A stretch of DNA of 8,230 nt. Origin: Gammaproteobacteria bacterium. GTDB lineage: Bacteria > Pseudomonadota > Gammaproteobacteria > UBA1113. A program made the position numbers and the translations under genes. The notes under the pieces were generated by a model. That model had not been told where the DNA came from, searched no databases, and worked only from the letters and a program-made list of their open reading frames with translations. Below are positions 1 through 7,751 of the stretch, piece by piece (position 1 is the first letter of the stretch; each line of letters begins with the position of its first letter). The stretch is from contig JAIELR010000019.1 in NCBI GenBank assembly GCA_019752835.1, forward strand, positions 1 through 8,230, in the 5' to 3' direction.

Positions 1-112
1 GCGTCATGTTGATATGGAATTTTTAGAGAATATGGGGTGATCTTTTTTTTTTAGCCTGAAAAACTAGAAGATCGAGTATAAGTATGGTCGTCCCTCACCT
101 ATTATCGACGAA
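1..112 (+). other. Leader or broken 5' region of the HEAT gene
   Basis: No convincing gene is seen here. A run of ten T lies at 43-52. The frame of the following HEAT gene stays open back to 68 and reads plausibly as protein (KYGRPSPIIDELRQ) before the TTG at 113, but it is closed by TAG at 65-67. The only ATG nearby (84-86) is in another frame that stops after about 24 codons. A weak promoter-like TATAAG lies at 77-82, with CTGAAA at 56-61 but only a 15-base spacer. The coding-like stretch upstream of the first usable start suggests that the true 5' end has been lost or shifted. Confidence 0.4.
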
Positions 113-3100
113 TTGCGCCAGAGCCCTGCCTGGGGAAAGGCTCTCGTGCCGCTATTAATCGATAGCTTACGTAAAGTGACCCTTGAGCGAAAAAAATTTG
201 TATTAGTGCAAGTCAGGGATATCGGCGGTGTAGTGGCCACCGAATCGCTGCTTGGCGAGTTGATAGCATGCCTCTCACCCGATGCCGCTTCTGAAGTTTA
301 TGGCTTCGCCTGTGATGCCTTAAGCGAACTCGGTGCGGTGGCGGCTACACCCGTAGTACTAACGTTTTTAATAAGCGGCTTGCAGGATAGGGACGCCGAG
401 GTTCGTCGCTTGGCCTGTCGCGTCCTGTGTGAATTCGGTGCGGCAGCGGCCACACCAGCGGTGTTAACGGCTTTAATAAGTTGCTTGCAGGATAGTGATT
501 CCGAGGTTCGTGTCTTAGCCTGTGGCGCCTTGGGCGCGACAATGGCTACACCCAACATATTGGCAATTTTAATAAACGGCTTGCAGGATAGGGACGCCGA
601 GGTTCGTCGCTTGGCCTGTCTCGTCTTGTGTGAGTTCGGTGCGGCAGCGGCCACACCAGCGGTGTTAGCGGCTTTAATAAGTTGCTTGCAGGATAGTGAT
701 TCCGAGGTTCGCGTCTTCGCCCTTAATGTTTTGGCTACGCTGGGTGCGCCAGCGGCTACCCCCGACATGTTGGCGGTCTTAATAAACGGCTTGCAGGATA
801 ATGCCTCTGTTCGTAGCTCAACCCATCGCGTCTTCTGTGAGTTCGGTGCGGCAGCAGCCACGCCAGCGGTGTTAGCGGCTTTAATAAGCTACTTGCAGGA
901 TAGTGATCCCGAGGTTCGCACCTCCGCCTTTGATGTTTTGGCTGCGCTGGGTGCGACAGCGGCTACCCCCGAGGTATTGGTTGCTATAATATGCGGCTTA
1001 CGGGATGATAACAGTTATGTTCGCGCCTCTGCCTTTGATGCTTTGGGTGCACTGGGCGCGCTGGATGCGGCAGCAGTTGCGCCGGAGGTGCTAGCTACGC
1101 TAATAAGCGACTTGCTGGATGTTTACCTACGTGTCCGCCACTCAATCTGCATTGCTTTAAAAAAACAAATACAAGCTGCCCCGCATGCTGTGCCGTGGTT
1201 AGGAGTAGCCTTCGAAAAACTGATGCGTGACTTGGCGGTCGCGAGTGATAAGCGCTATCACCTTTTACTGCTCACGCAACTCACTGCCAAGCTGCCTGTT
1301 CCATCATGGTTACCGCATCTTTTTACGCTCTTAACCGCCTTTGAATCGTCAGACGAACTCTATGATTTTGCCCCATTGTTACTCGTTTGTTTGCAGACCG
1401 TGGAGGCAAAAGATATTGTCTTGCTCTGGTTAGCAGAAAGACTGCTTGAGGAGGAGCCTCCCGTAACAGCTATTGTTGCCATCAACACTTCTGAGCCGCT
1501 GCTTTGTCGTTTGATACGAGATAATTTCTCCTTAAGTCATGCTATACAAGCGTATGCTCTCCAGCATTATGCGACATTATATGGAATACAGAGCAGTTTT
1601 CCCTTTCCCTTGCTTCCGTTTGTCTTGTTTGCCCAAACGCCAACGGGGCATTATCCCGTTCGCAGGCTCAATCACCAAGGTCAGTTTATTCCCGATTGCA
1701 CGGTTTATCTGAGCGAGCAAGAGATGAAGGTTCTCTTGGTTAGTGTAAGCAAAGGTCAAGAGAATATCGGCTTACCTTTACCATTAGCGCTTTTTTCATC
1801 GCAAGAAGAAAATGCTCTTCAGTCTGCACTTAACCCAACAACCGCTCCTGAAAAAGAGCTGCGCCGGAAACGAAAGAAAAACATACCACCACCGATGACT
1901 CAATTTATCTTTCCCCATACACCGGCTTTTAACTTTAAAGCTCAAGCTAAAAAAATAAACATCAATAAGATGTCAGCTATTGCTCATCAGTCTATTCATT
2001 CCTCAACCTCTCAACTCGGAGAAACCATGCAAAACTCAAACTATCCAGAAAGCAAACAAGCGTCTAAAGCGAAAAAAAAATCTCACAAAGAGAGCGTGTC
2101 ATCAAATTCTTCAGGGCAACACAAGCATCAGGAAAAGCCGAATATTCAGCCAGAAAAGACCTCATCAGGGGCAAACGTTGCTTTACTTGAGTCACCCAAT
2201 ATGCTCTCAAAAGAAGCTGACGTGCTAGCGCGTCAAATGGCCTTACCTGCGCGTTGTGAGGATAAACCGTATTTGACTTGTGTAAAAATCGCTGCTTATC
2301 TGCAGCAACTTAAAATAAATAAAGAGTTTACGCCAGTGCTTAATGCTGAATATAAATTGCTTGAGGCGCAATTGTTGCATTTTATTCCTGAAGTGCCGCT
2401 CAGCCCGCCAACTTATGGGGATTTTGTGACATTGGTATTGATAGGTAATTCACACATCACCAAAGCGGTGCTCGAACGCTTATATGGTTTGTTGCAACAA
2501 AACGAACTGGATGGCGAGCCGCTTTTAGGCAGCATCCATCAAGCGCTAGCGCACATTTTAGCGAGTGGACAGCCTGTCAATAAAGATTTTTTATCGCCAC
2601 TTATCGCCTATCTTTTAGAAAAAACGCTCGTCCTGCAAAACAGGGGGGAGCTTAACGCCGCCGGTGTGAATCAAGGATTGCAAAGCTTATATTACTTACT
2701 CACGCTGTTACAGCAACACTGTCAAGGAATCAGGCGTGAGCTATTAAAAAGCCTGAATGAAAATTTTGCGCAACTGGAAAAAAAACTGCCAAAAGACACC
2801 ATCAAGAAGCACTACCCCGGCTATTATTTTTTATTACAACAATTACAGGCGCAGCGTCGTGCGCTTGAGCAATACAATAAACCCGTTTTGGATAACGCAG
2901 CGATTAAAAAGGAAAAGAAAACCAAGCTTGAGAAAGTAATTTTGGAACCTTTAAAAGGAACAATACAAATCGCGACTGGCGCTACCTTGCTGCTCAGCGT
3001 GATTTCTCTTGCTGTACTCACCTCGGGGATTACGACGTTTATGATTGGGTTGACAGCAAAAATATCCGGTGACTTAGCCTGGAAGGGGTTAAAGCGCTAC

Positions 3101-4600
3101 GGGAAAGCAGCTGGAGCGGCGTATGATTTTTATAAATTGACGGCTGAAGAGAAACAAAAAGCCAGTCAAGCCTTAATGCAGCTGTGCGATAATTTAGATT
3201 TAGAGCGATTGCTCACACTGCAAAATCCGTCAGAAGCGGCAGAAATTGTTAACCAATTAAGCCATTTTTTATGCTACTACTCGCTACCACAAGCGCATCC
3301 CTTGGTTGGGTTGGTGTCATCCGTGTTGAAAAAATTATACAGCACAAAATTCACCTCTCGTTCAATAAGTGCAAGCTGTGATAGCACCTTACAGCGGTTC
3401 ATATTACAACGAAGTGATAGTTTATCGCGAGCAGGGTATAACGCGTTTGCACCGTTAATGGATAGGAATACCGGTGAACCACAATTGGCCGTTTATGCGT
3501 CAAGGTTACTCTCCTTGCCCGAGAGTACATTGACAAAATATCAGTCATACACTCACTGTTTACCGAATGAAAAAGAGCGTTTTTTGCCCCAGGACGAAAA
3601 AGAAAAGCGGAATTTTAAGCGTTTAAAAACCTTGGAAAAGCATATGCTGTCCTTAACCGAAAAGAAGGCGGAAACTAGCCAGATGGACGAAGTCATTGAA
3701 CTGCAAGTCAATTGTGAGCCCTGTTGGCATAACGCCTTTCCGATGGAAAAGGATTTTCTGGATGCTATCAGAAGCCTCAGCGATGCGTTAATCAATCCGC
3801 CAGATTCTTTAACGGCAAAAGAGCAATGTCGGAGCCAATGGAAGCAATATGAAACCCACAATGTTCACTTAACGCATAACCGCTATCCTTACTCCAATTG
3901 GAGCCAAATGTTAAAGGCAGAGTTGGATTTTCTCCTGAATGTATCTTCCGCTATTCAGGCACTGTTAAAAACGAAGTTGTCTGTTGCCTCACCTTCTTCA
4001 TCCAGCATGATAAAAGCCAAAGATATGACTGTTCAAGAGCAAAAAAATATAGAAGATGAGATTATCCTTCCCCCTAATGTTTCAATAGAGGATATTATTG
4101 GTACCCACAAAGCAATCAGACATACCCAGGTTGACATTGCAAAACGCTGTCAGGACGAGGGAGTGACGCTTCCCTCAGTGGTCGAGGCGGAAGAAATGAA
4201 CGTTACTTACCAGCTTAATCAAAAAACCAAGGTGGGCGTTCCCAATCCCGGCTCAGCATTTGGGCAATTTGCGCCTCGTGCTGCTTCAGCTCCATTAGAC
4301 ATATCTAACGAAAAGGGAGTTATTTACGAAAAAATCCAAGATAATCGTCATCTTATTAAGTTCGATCACGACGAGTTAAGATTAGGGAAAGCAAAGAGCG
4401 CGCTGTTCCAGCAAATAATTAAGACTCAAGCGACAGATGCTGATGGATATATCGACAATTCTCTGGTTATGGATGAGGATGACATTATCAGCGTAGCCTT
4501 TAAGCGAGAGAAGGCGGCAAAAAATTTTGAAGCGATGTTGTGCCAGGAGGTCTGTCGCATAAAAGCAGAAGCCTCAAGCTCGCTACTCCCCCAGGGGTAA
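113..4600 (+). CDS. Giant HEAT-repeat protein, N-terminal part of a split HEAT-NACHT-HEAT STAND locus
   Basis: This reads as a 1,495-residue protein. Residues about 42-354 form nine HEAT-type repeats of 32-39 residues (pattern ATPxVLxxLIxxLQDxDxEVR), a helical solenoid that normally binds proteins or nucleic acid. Residues about 355-560 are further helical sequence. Residues about 580-690 are a Lys/Ser/Gln-rich, probably disordered linker. Residues about 700-930 are helical. Residues about 949-983 are a Gly-rich hydrophobic stretch (LLLSVISLAVLTSG) that could be one membrane span or hairpin. The remaining 500 residues match no family I recognise. The TTG start has no Shine-Dalgarno, and coding-like sequence continues upstream to 68, so the N-terminus is uncertain. 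The end overlaps the next frame by 61 bases, and the two look like parts of one protein. No enzymatic motif is seen. The HEAT call is firm; any function is inference. Confidence 0.8.
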   Translation: MRQSPAWGKALVPLLIDSLRKVTLERKKFVLVQVRDIGGVVATESLLGELIACLSPDAASEVYGFACDALSELGAVAATPVVLTFLISGLQDRDAEVRRLACRVLCEFGAAAATPAVLTALISCLQDSDSEVRVLACGALGATMATPNILAILINGLQDRDAEVRRLACLVLCEFGAAAATPAVLAALISCLQDSDSEVRVFALNVLATLGAPAATPDMLAVLINGLQDNASVRSSTHRVFCEFGAAAATPAVLAALISYLQDSDPEVRTSAFDVLAALGATAATPEVLVAIICGLRDDNSYVRASAFDALGALGALDAAAVAPEVLATLISDLLDVYLRVRHSICIALKKQIQAAPHAVPWLGVAFEKLMRDLAVASDKRYHLLLLTQLTAKLPVPSWLPHLFTLLTAFESSDELYDFAPLLLVCLQTVEAKDIVLLWLAERLLEEEPPVTAIVAINTSEPLLCRLIRDNFSLSHAIQAYALQHYATLYGIQSSFPFPLLPFVLFAQTPTGHYPVRRLNHQGQFIPDCTVYLSEQEMKVLLVSVSKGQENIGLPLPLALFSSQEENALQSALNPTTAPEKELRRKRKKNIPPPMTQFIFPHTPAFNFKAQAKKININKMSAIAHQSIHSSTSQLGETMQNSNYPESKQASKAKKKSHKESVSSNSSGQHKHQEKPNIQPEKTSSGANVALLESPNMLSKEADVLARQMALPARCEDKPYLTCVKIAAYLQQLKINKEFTPVLNAEYKLLEAQLLHFIPEVPLSPPTYGDFVTLVLIGNSHITKAVLERLYGLLQQNELDGEPLLGSIHQALAHILASGQPVNKDFLSPLIAYLLEKTLVLQNRGELNAAGVNQGLQSLYYLLTLLQQHCQGIRRELLKSLNENFAQLEKKLPKDTIKKHYPGYYFLLQQLQAQRRALEQYNKPVLDNAAIKKEKKTKLEKVILEPLKGTIQIATGATLLLSVISLAVLTSGITTFMIGLTAKISGDLAWKGLKRYGKAAGAAYDFYKLTAEEKQKASQALMQLCDNLDLERLLTLQNPSEAAEIVNQLSHFLCYYSLPQAHPLVGLVSSVLKKLYSTKFTSRSISASCDSTLQRFILQRSDSLSRAGYNAFAPLMDRNTGEPQLAVYASRLLSLPESTLTKYQSYTHCLPNEKERFLPQDEKEKRNFKRLKTLEKHMLSLTEKKAETSQMDEVIELQVNCEPCWHNAFPMEKDFLDAIRSLSDALINPPDSLTAKEQCRSQWKQYETHNVHLTHNRYPYSNWSQMLKAELDFLLNVSSAIQALLKTKLSVASPSSSSMIKAKDMTVQEQKNIEDEIILPPNVSIEDIIGTHKAIRHTQVDIAKRCQDEGVTLPSVVEAEEMNVTYQLNQKTKVGVPNPGSAFGQFAPRAASAPLDISNEKGVIYEKIQDNRHLIKFDHDELRLGKAKSALFQQIIKTQATDADGYIDNSLVMDEDDIISVAFKREKAAKNFEAMLCQEVCRIKAEASSSLLPQG
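346..1125 (+). repeat. Tandem HEAT-coding repeats with a 201/207-bp dimer period
   Basis: About eight degenerate units of roughly 100 bp encode HEAT repeats 2-9. Two unit types alternate: one carries DRDAEVRRLAC followed by EFGAAA, the other DSDSEVRV. This makes a higher-order dimer. The block 370-520 recurs at 571-721 with about seven differences by eye, a spacing of exactly 201 bp. The motif tagtgat at 493, 694 and 901 gives spacings of 201 and 207. Such closeness at DNA level implies recent duplication or gene conversion inside the array. It also explains the long spurious open frame on the opposite strand. Confidence 0.85.
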
Positions 4601-6327
4601 CTCCATTATTGCGTGTCGGTCAAGGTGGTAGTGGAGAAGAAAGAAAACACAATAGTCATGCGCCAGACTCGTGGGTAATTCACGGGTCAATACAGGCCAC
4701 AAGTATTTATGCGCATCTTATTACCGTGATTGGTGCTCAGCACGTTCATTATGCCAGTCCGTCAGAGGCAGCTAAGCTGGCGGCTGAGATTGCTGCTCTT
4801 TTTGAGCAGCCAGAGAAGCTCAAGGAAATCATCACGTCAATTGATGTTCATCTAAGTAAGACGTATCGAGAGGACCTCAGTCTGCCGTATTCGTTACAGA
4901 ATTCAAGCATGGCAACGCTAGATGAGTGTTACATTGAATTAACGTTGATTAGTCAACAGGAGCAAGAGACGCATGAAAGTGCCTTTAAGCATAACAAGGT
5001 AGCGCCAGATTATGAGCAGCTGTACCATCAGGAGGCTCCTATCCAGGTAAGTGAACTCTGGAAACCGGAGGCCTATACGCATGTTGTTAGACAGACGAGG
5101 GAACCACAGGGTTTATCCAAACCGCCATATCGCCTTGCAATACGGGGGGCAGCAGGAATGGGCAAAACCACGCTACTTCGCAGTCTTGCGGCGCAATGGG
5201 GGAAGAGGCGTGAGGAGGAAAACGCTTCATCCAATATCATCATCAAGCACACCCTTGACCTCACGCACTGGCGTGAGCAATTTCATCTTCTGCTTCATAT
5301 ACCCCTGCGTGATTTGTTAACCTATGAGCCCATCGAAGAAGTGGCAGGTACGCTCTCTCGTCGCGAAAAAATGCTCGCTACTTGGCTAAGTTCACACTAT
5401 CCAAATTTAAATCAACAGGAATTTATTGTTCTTATGCTGTGCTTAACGCGGCCGCAGGAGGTTCATCGCGTCTTGCCAGGTCGGGTGCTTTTACTGCTCG
5501 ATGGTCTGGATGAAGTCAGCGGATTATTAGAAGAACCTAACGCGTTGTCTGGTCAGAATTTAGAGGCGCATCACGTAGCTGAAAAACGACATCATGAGCA
5601 ACGACAGGAGCTGCTCCTGACTCTCTTGGGGTATGACCATTGGCTATTGACAACGCGTCCTCATACCGCAGAGCATCCAAAGTTAAGTGGTGCCACGCAC
5701 CATTTGGCCTTGACTGGATTTTCCGTCGCCCAAATGAGCCAATATGTTGAGCGATTTTGCACTACGCTGGGACCGCAGGAAAATGGCTCAAAAAATACAA
5801 GGGATGTGATGAACTGGCTCAAGCAGCCTGCTTTGCGAGTTTTAGCCCAAGTGCCTTTGCAACTTGAATTGCTGTGCAGTGTGGCACTTGACACATTAGC
5901 CCAGCAGAAACCCTTATCTCAATCAGGTCAGGGCAGTGATTTAACCCAATTATATACTCGAATGCTTGTAGTGCTTTGTCGACGATATCTGGCAAAATTT
6001 CCTGAGTTACTTTTGCCAGGAGAAAAGGCCTATCTTGCCTGTTTACCTGAAAAAATCTTGTTATTGCGTTGTCGAGATGCGCTCAATTGGCTGTCAGCTT
6101 GCGCCTTGGAGGCCATGCAAAGGCAACAAGTGGTTTGGCGGGTCTCGTCTTTCCGCAATGCCCCGTCTTTTAGCGCGAAAGAAAAAGATTTGCAGACTTT
6201 AAAAGGCCTTCAGCAACTTGAAGCCGCGTTTGACCATTTTGGTTTACTGGCGCCGATGGGCATCAAAAAGCCGAATCCACTTGAACAAGACTATTATTTT
6301 CAACACTTAACTTATCAAGAATTTTAG
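4540..6327 (+). CDS. NACHT-domain STAND NTPase, central part of the split locus
   Basis: This is the ATP-binding switch of an NLR-like protein. Numbered from the GTG at 4540, residues 201-211 contain the Walker A loop (GAAGMGKTT, Lys209). Residues 316-325 are an extended Walker B of NACHT type (LLLLDGLDE). Residues 371-374 (TTRP) are the sensor-1 element. GFSVAQMSQYVERF (393-406), PLQLELLCSVAL (439-450) and LTQLYTRML (468-476) are the helical and winged-helix motifs that follow NACHT. The frame ends in FQHLTYQEF, in the middle of the conserved QEFLAAW motif, so the protein is truncated by a frameshift. No ATG with a ribosome binding site starts it. GTG 4540 and TTG 4609 are possible, but the frame most naturally continues the preceding gene after a -1 shift near 4577-4598. 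NACHT proteins oligomerise on ATP binding after ligand sensing. This fragment lacks its sensor repeats. Confidence 0.85.
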   Translation: MPGGLSHKSRSLKLATPPGVTPLLRVGQGGSGEERKHNSHAPDSWVIHGSIQATSIYAHLITVIGAQHVHYASPSEAAKLAAEIAALFEQPEKLKEIITSIDVHLSKTYREDLSLPYSLQNSSMATLDECYIELTLISQQEQETHESAFKHNKVAPDYEQLYHQEAPIQVSELWKPEAYTHVVRQTREPQGLSKPPYRLAIRGAAGMGKTTLLRSLAAQWGKRREEENASSNIIIKHTLDLTHWREQFHLLLHIPLRDLLTYEPIEEVAGTLSRREKMLATWLSSHYPNLNQQEFIVLMLCLTRPQEVHRVLPGRVLLLLDGLDEVSGLLEEPNALSGQNLEAHHVAEKRHHEQRQELLLTLLGYDHWLLTTRPHTAEHPKLSGATHHLALTGFSVAQMSQYVERFCTTLGPQENGSKNTRDVMNWLKQPALRVLAQVPLQLELLCSVALDTLAQQKPLSQSGQGSDLTQLYTRMLVVLCRRYLAKFPELLLPGEKAYLACLPEKILLLRCRDALNWLSACALEAMQRQQVVWRVSSFRNAPSFSAKEKDLQTLKGLQQLEAAFDHFGLLAPMGIKKPNPLEQDYYFQHLTYQEF

Positions 6328-6353
6328 CCGCCTGGGCGCTGGCAAGAAAACTC

Positions 6354-7457
6354 ATGACGTGTGCACCCGAGGAACGACCCGCGATAATTAAACGCCTTCA
6401 AGCCTCTTTTTATTATCGGATGCAAGTCTTCTTGGTGAGCCTGTTAAGCGAGCCAACCATTTTTTCATTTTTCTTTACGCCTGAAGAAAATCAACAGCGC
6501 CGCACGGTGATGCATGCGGTATTGCGTCCGGCATGGGAAGCCTTTTTGGGAGAGAAAGGCCACTTGTCGTGGAGGTCTGGCTTTGGCCATGCTGGTTGTT
6601 TACTGGCGGCTACCTTAAGTGATTTAACCGCCCCGCTAGATGACTGCGCTACGTTAATCCATGCATGTATGCAGGTGTTAGTGCGCTACATTGATGCTGA
6701 GATTGAAAAGGGACAGTCTTCATTCTATTTTTCTGGCCCCCTCGAACTTTCCTATTCGCCCCTTTTAGCAACGCCGCAGATAAGGGGTTGTTTAGAGGAA
6801 AAGTGGCGCGCGTATCCTCAATATTTGCTCCGTTGGATAGGACGCTTGAGATGTCCGATTCCATCGTTTTTAGAGCAAAAAATAGAGGAAGCGAGTCGAC
6901 CTCATGCCGACAGCACAATGCGACTAGCCGCCGCCAGAACAATTGGGCGTCGTGGCAGGTACGCTAGTGAAGCGCTTCAGCTTAAACTTATCGATTTGCT
7001 CAAAGACGATGAGGCTGTTGTCCGACAAGAGGTTGCCATGACGATTGAGCGCCTCGGCAAACATACCAGCGAAGCTTTTCAGCTTAAACTCATCGACTTA
7101 CTTCTAAACAGCGAGACAATTGTCCGGCAAGCGGCTGCCGTAGCGATATTGTGCCTCGACAAGTATACTAGCGAAGCTTTTCAGCTTAAACTCATCGGCT
7201 TACTTCTAAACAGCGAGACAATTGTCCGGCAAGCAGCCGCCCTGTCGATTAAGCGCCTCGGTAAACATGCCAGCGAAGCTTTTCAGGCGCAACTCGTGGC
7301 ATTGCTGAACAATGATAATGACGCTGTCCAAGAAGCTGCGGTGGCTGCCATTATCTGGCTGGGTCATTACGCGAGTGAAACAACCAAAAGCGCGCTTGCG
7401 CATTACCGCCAACGCCCCCAGAATGAAAATAACCCGTCTTTCTCCCCTGCTTTTTAA
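6354..7457 (+). CDS. C-terminal helical and HEAT-repeat sensor fragment of the NACHT protein
   Basis: This reads as 367 residues from ATG 6354, but the frame carries homologous-looking sequence upstream: from 6324 it reads LAAWALARKLM, the continuation of the NACHT QEF motif. The ATG has no Shine-Dalgarno, so it is probably an internal Met. Residues 1-180 are a helical post-NACHT region (for example YRMQVFLVSLLSEP). Residues 180-203 resemble a half HEAT repeat. Residues 204-339 are four 34-residue HEAT-type repeats (SEAFQLKLIDLL, then VRQAA). In NLR-like proteins such C-terminal repeats sense the ligand and hold the ATPase inactive. The protein ends shortly after the repeats, so the C-terminus looks natural. 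On its own it would lack the ATPase and is unlikely to function. Confidence 0.75.
   Translation: MTCAPEERPAIIKRLQASFYYRMQVFLVSLLSEPTIFSFFFTPEENQQRRTVMHAVLRPAWEAFLGEKGHLSWRSGFGHAGCLLAATLSDLTAPLDDCATLIHACMQVLVRYIDAEIEKGQSSFYFSGPLELSYSPLLATPQIRGCLEEKWRAYPQYLLRWIGRLRCPIPSFLEQKIEEASRPHADSTMRLAAARTIGRRGRYASEALQLKLIDLLKDDEAVVRQEVAMTIERLGKHTSEAFQLKLIDLLLNSETIVRQAAAVAILCLDKYTSEAFQLKLIGLLLNSETIVRQAAALSIKRLGKHASEAFQAQLVALLNNDNDAVQEAAVAAIIWLGHYASETTKSALAHYRQRPQNENNPSFSPAF
6963..7370 (+). repeat. Four tandem 102-bp repeats encoding C-terminal HEAT units
   Basis: Units begin at 6963, 7065, 7167 and 7269, with the next unit's start recognisable at 7371, so the period is exactly 102 bp (34 residues). Each begins with (A/T)SEA, continues with an LIxLL helix and then a VRQxAA or VQEAA helix. 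The second and third units are nearly identical at DNA level, pointing to recent duplication, while the first and fourth have diverged. Confidence 0.85.
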
Positions 7458-7506
7458 AAGAGCCGTTAGGGTTTATTGCCACAAAACAGCTCGAACGTAC
7501 ATATAT

Positions 7507-7578
7507 GGACTCCTCGGTTCCCCTCAGGTAATTTAAGAGGGGGTAACCTGAAAAGTAAACCACCCACCGAAGGAGTCC
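7507..7578 (+). promoter_or_regulatory. Inverted-repeat leader that can sequester the transposase ribosome binding site
   Basis: GGACTCCT at 7507-7514 is perfectly complementary to AGGAGTCC at 7571-7578. The pairing continues past one bulged A with CGGT (7515-7518) against ACCG (7566-7569). The right arm contains the AGGAG Shine-Dalgarno of the transposase whose ATG is at 7582. Inside lies a second hairpin, CCCCTC (7520-7525) with GAGGGG (7537-7542). Such leaders are known to stop read-through transcripts from making transposase. In IS110-group elements this region may also encode the bridge RNA, which cannot be confirmed here. Confidence 0.5.
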
Positions 7579-7581
7579 ACG

Positions 7582-7695
7582 ATGGCTATAGTAACATTAG
7601 GTATTGATTTGGCAAAAAACCGTCATTTTTGTAAGAGGACCGGAAAATTATTGCAAGAAGGCTGGAAAATGATTTTTTCTTATCTACTTTATTAA
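7582..7695 (+). pseudogene. IS110-type transposase, N-terminal remnant
   Basis: The frame opens MAIVTLGIDLAKN, the characteristic N-terminus of IS110-family DEDD transposases, including the first catalytic Asp (residue 9). ATG 7582 has AAGGAG six bases upstream, a good ribosome binding site. Similarity ends after codon 13 (7620). The following 24 codons are foreign sequence from an inserted element, then TAA at 7693-7695. Full-length IS110 transposases are about 300-400 residues, so nearly all of the protein, including the C-terminal serine domain, is missing and it cannot be active. The IS110 or IS1111 subgroup cannot be settled from so short a piece. Confidence 0.7.
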
Positions 7696-7706
7696 AGATA
7701 AGAAAA
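7675..7706. repeat. 11-bp perfect inverted repeat (hairpin)
   Basis: TTTTCTTATCT (7675-7685) is perfectly complementary to AGATAAGAAAA (7696-7706) across a 10-base loop. It lies inside the non-autonomous element. Neither strand has a U tract placed after the stem, so it is not a normal intrinsic terminator. It may be a structural or protein-binding site, or chance in AT-rich DNA. Confidence 0.4.
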
Positions 7707-7751
7707 CCTGTGGTGACAAAGTGTTATCGGTTTTTTCAGAAATGAGGCATT

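Larger units (their letters stand above)
68..7457 (+). pseudogene. Composite HEAT-NACHT-HEAT STAND gene interrupted by two -1 frame changes
   Basis: Joining the three frames gives one continuous architecture of about 2,450 residues: HEAT array, linker, uncharacterised region with a hydrophobic segment, NACHT and winged helix, HEAT array. The second junction is strongly supported, because one extra T in the run at 6322-6325 restores QEFLAAW. The first is supported by the absence of a good start for the second frame and by low-complexity linker sequence on both sides. The alternatives are an overlapping pair of genes, a programmed shift at the CCCCC run (4588-4592), or sequencing error. The locus is called a pseudogene because two or three lesions coincide with a missing 5' start and flanking IS decay. 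Confidence 0.5.

Noticed and set aside
298..861. 187-codon open frame on the minus strand
   Set aside because: It mirrors the repetitive HEAT-coding DNA. Its protein is a compositionally biased repeat with no ribosome binding site, while the plus strand gives a clear HEAT array.
370..1125. Possible CRISPR-like or satellite array
   Set aside because: Units of about 100 bp are contiguous, in frame and code for HEAT helices, with no spacers.
1980..2228. 82-codon plus-strand frame within the Lys/Ser-rich linker region
   Set aside because: It is an alternative frame of the giant HEAT gene, without a ribosome binding site and with no recognisable product.
6316..6327. Programmed -1 frameshift at the NACHT and HEAT junction
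   Set aside because: Zero-frame codons GAA TTT do not form a slippery heptamer for a -1 shift, and a run of four T is too short for efficient transcriptional slippage. An indel explains it better.
7675..7706. Bidirectional terminator
   Set aside because: The T runs are on the 5' side of the stem on the plus strand and A runs follow it on both strands, so no transcript gets a U tract after the hairpin.
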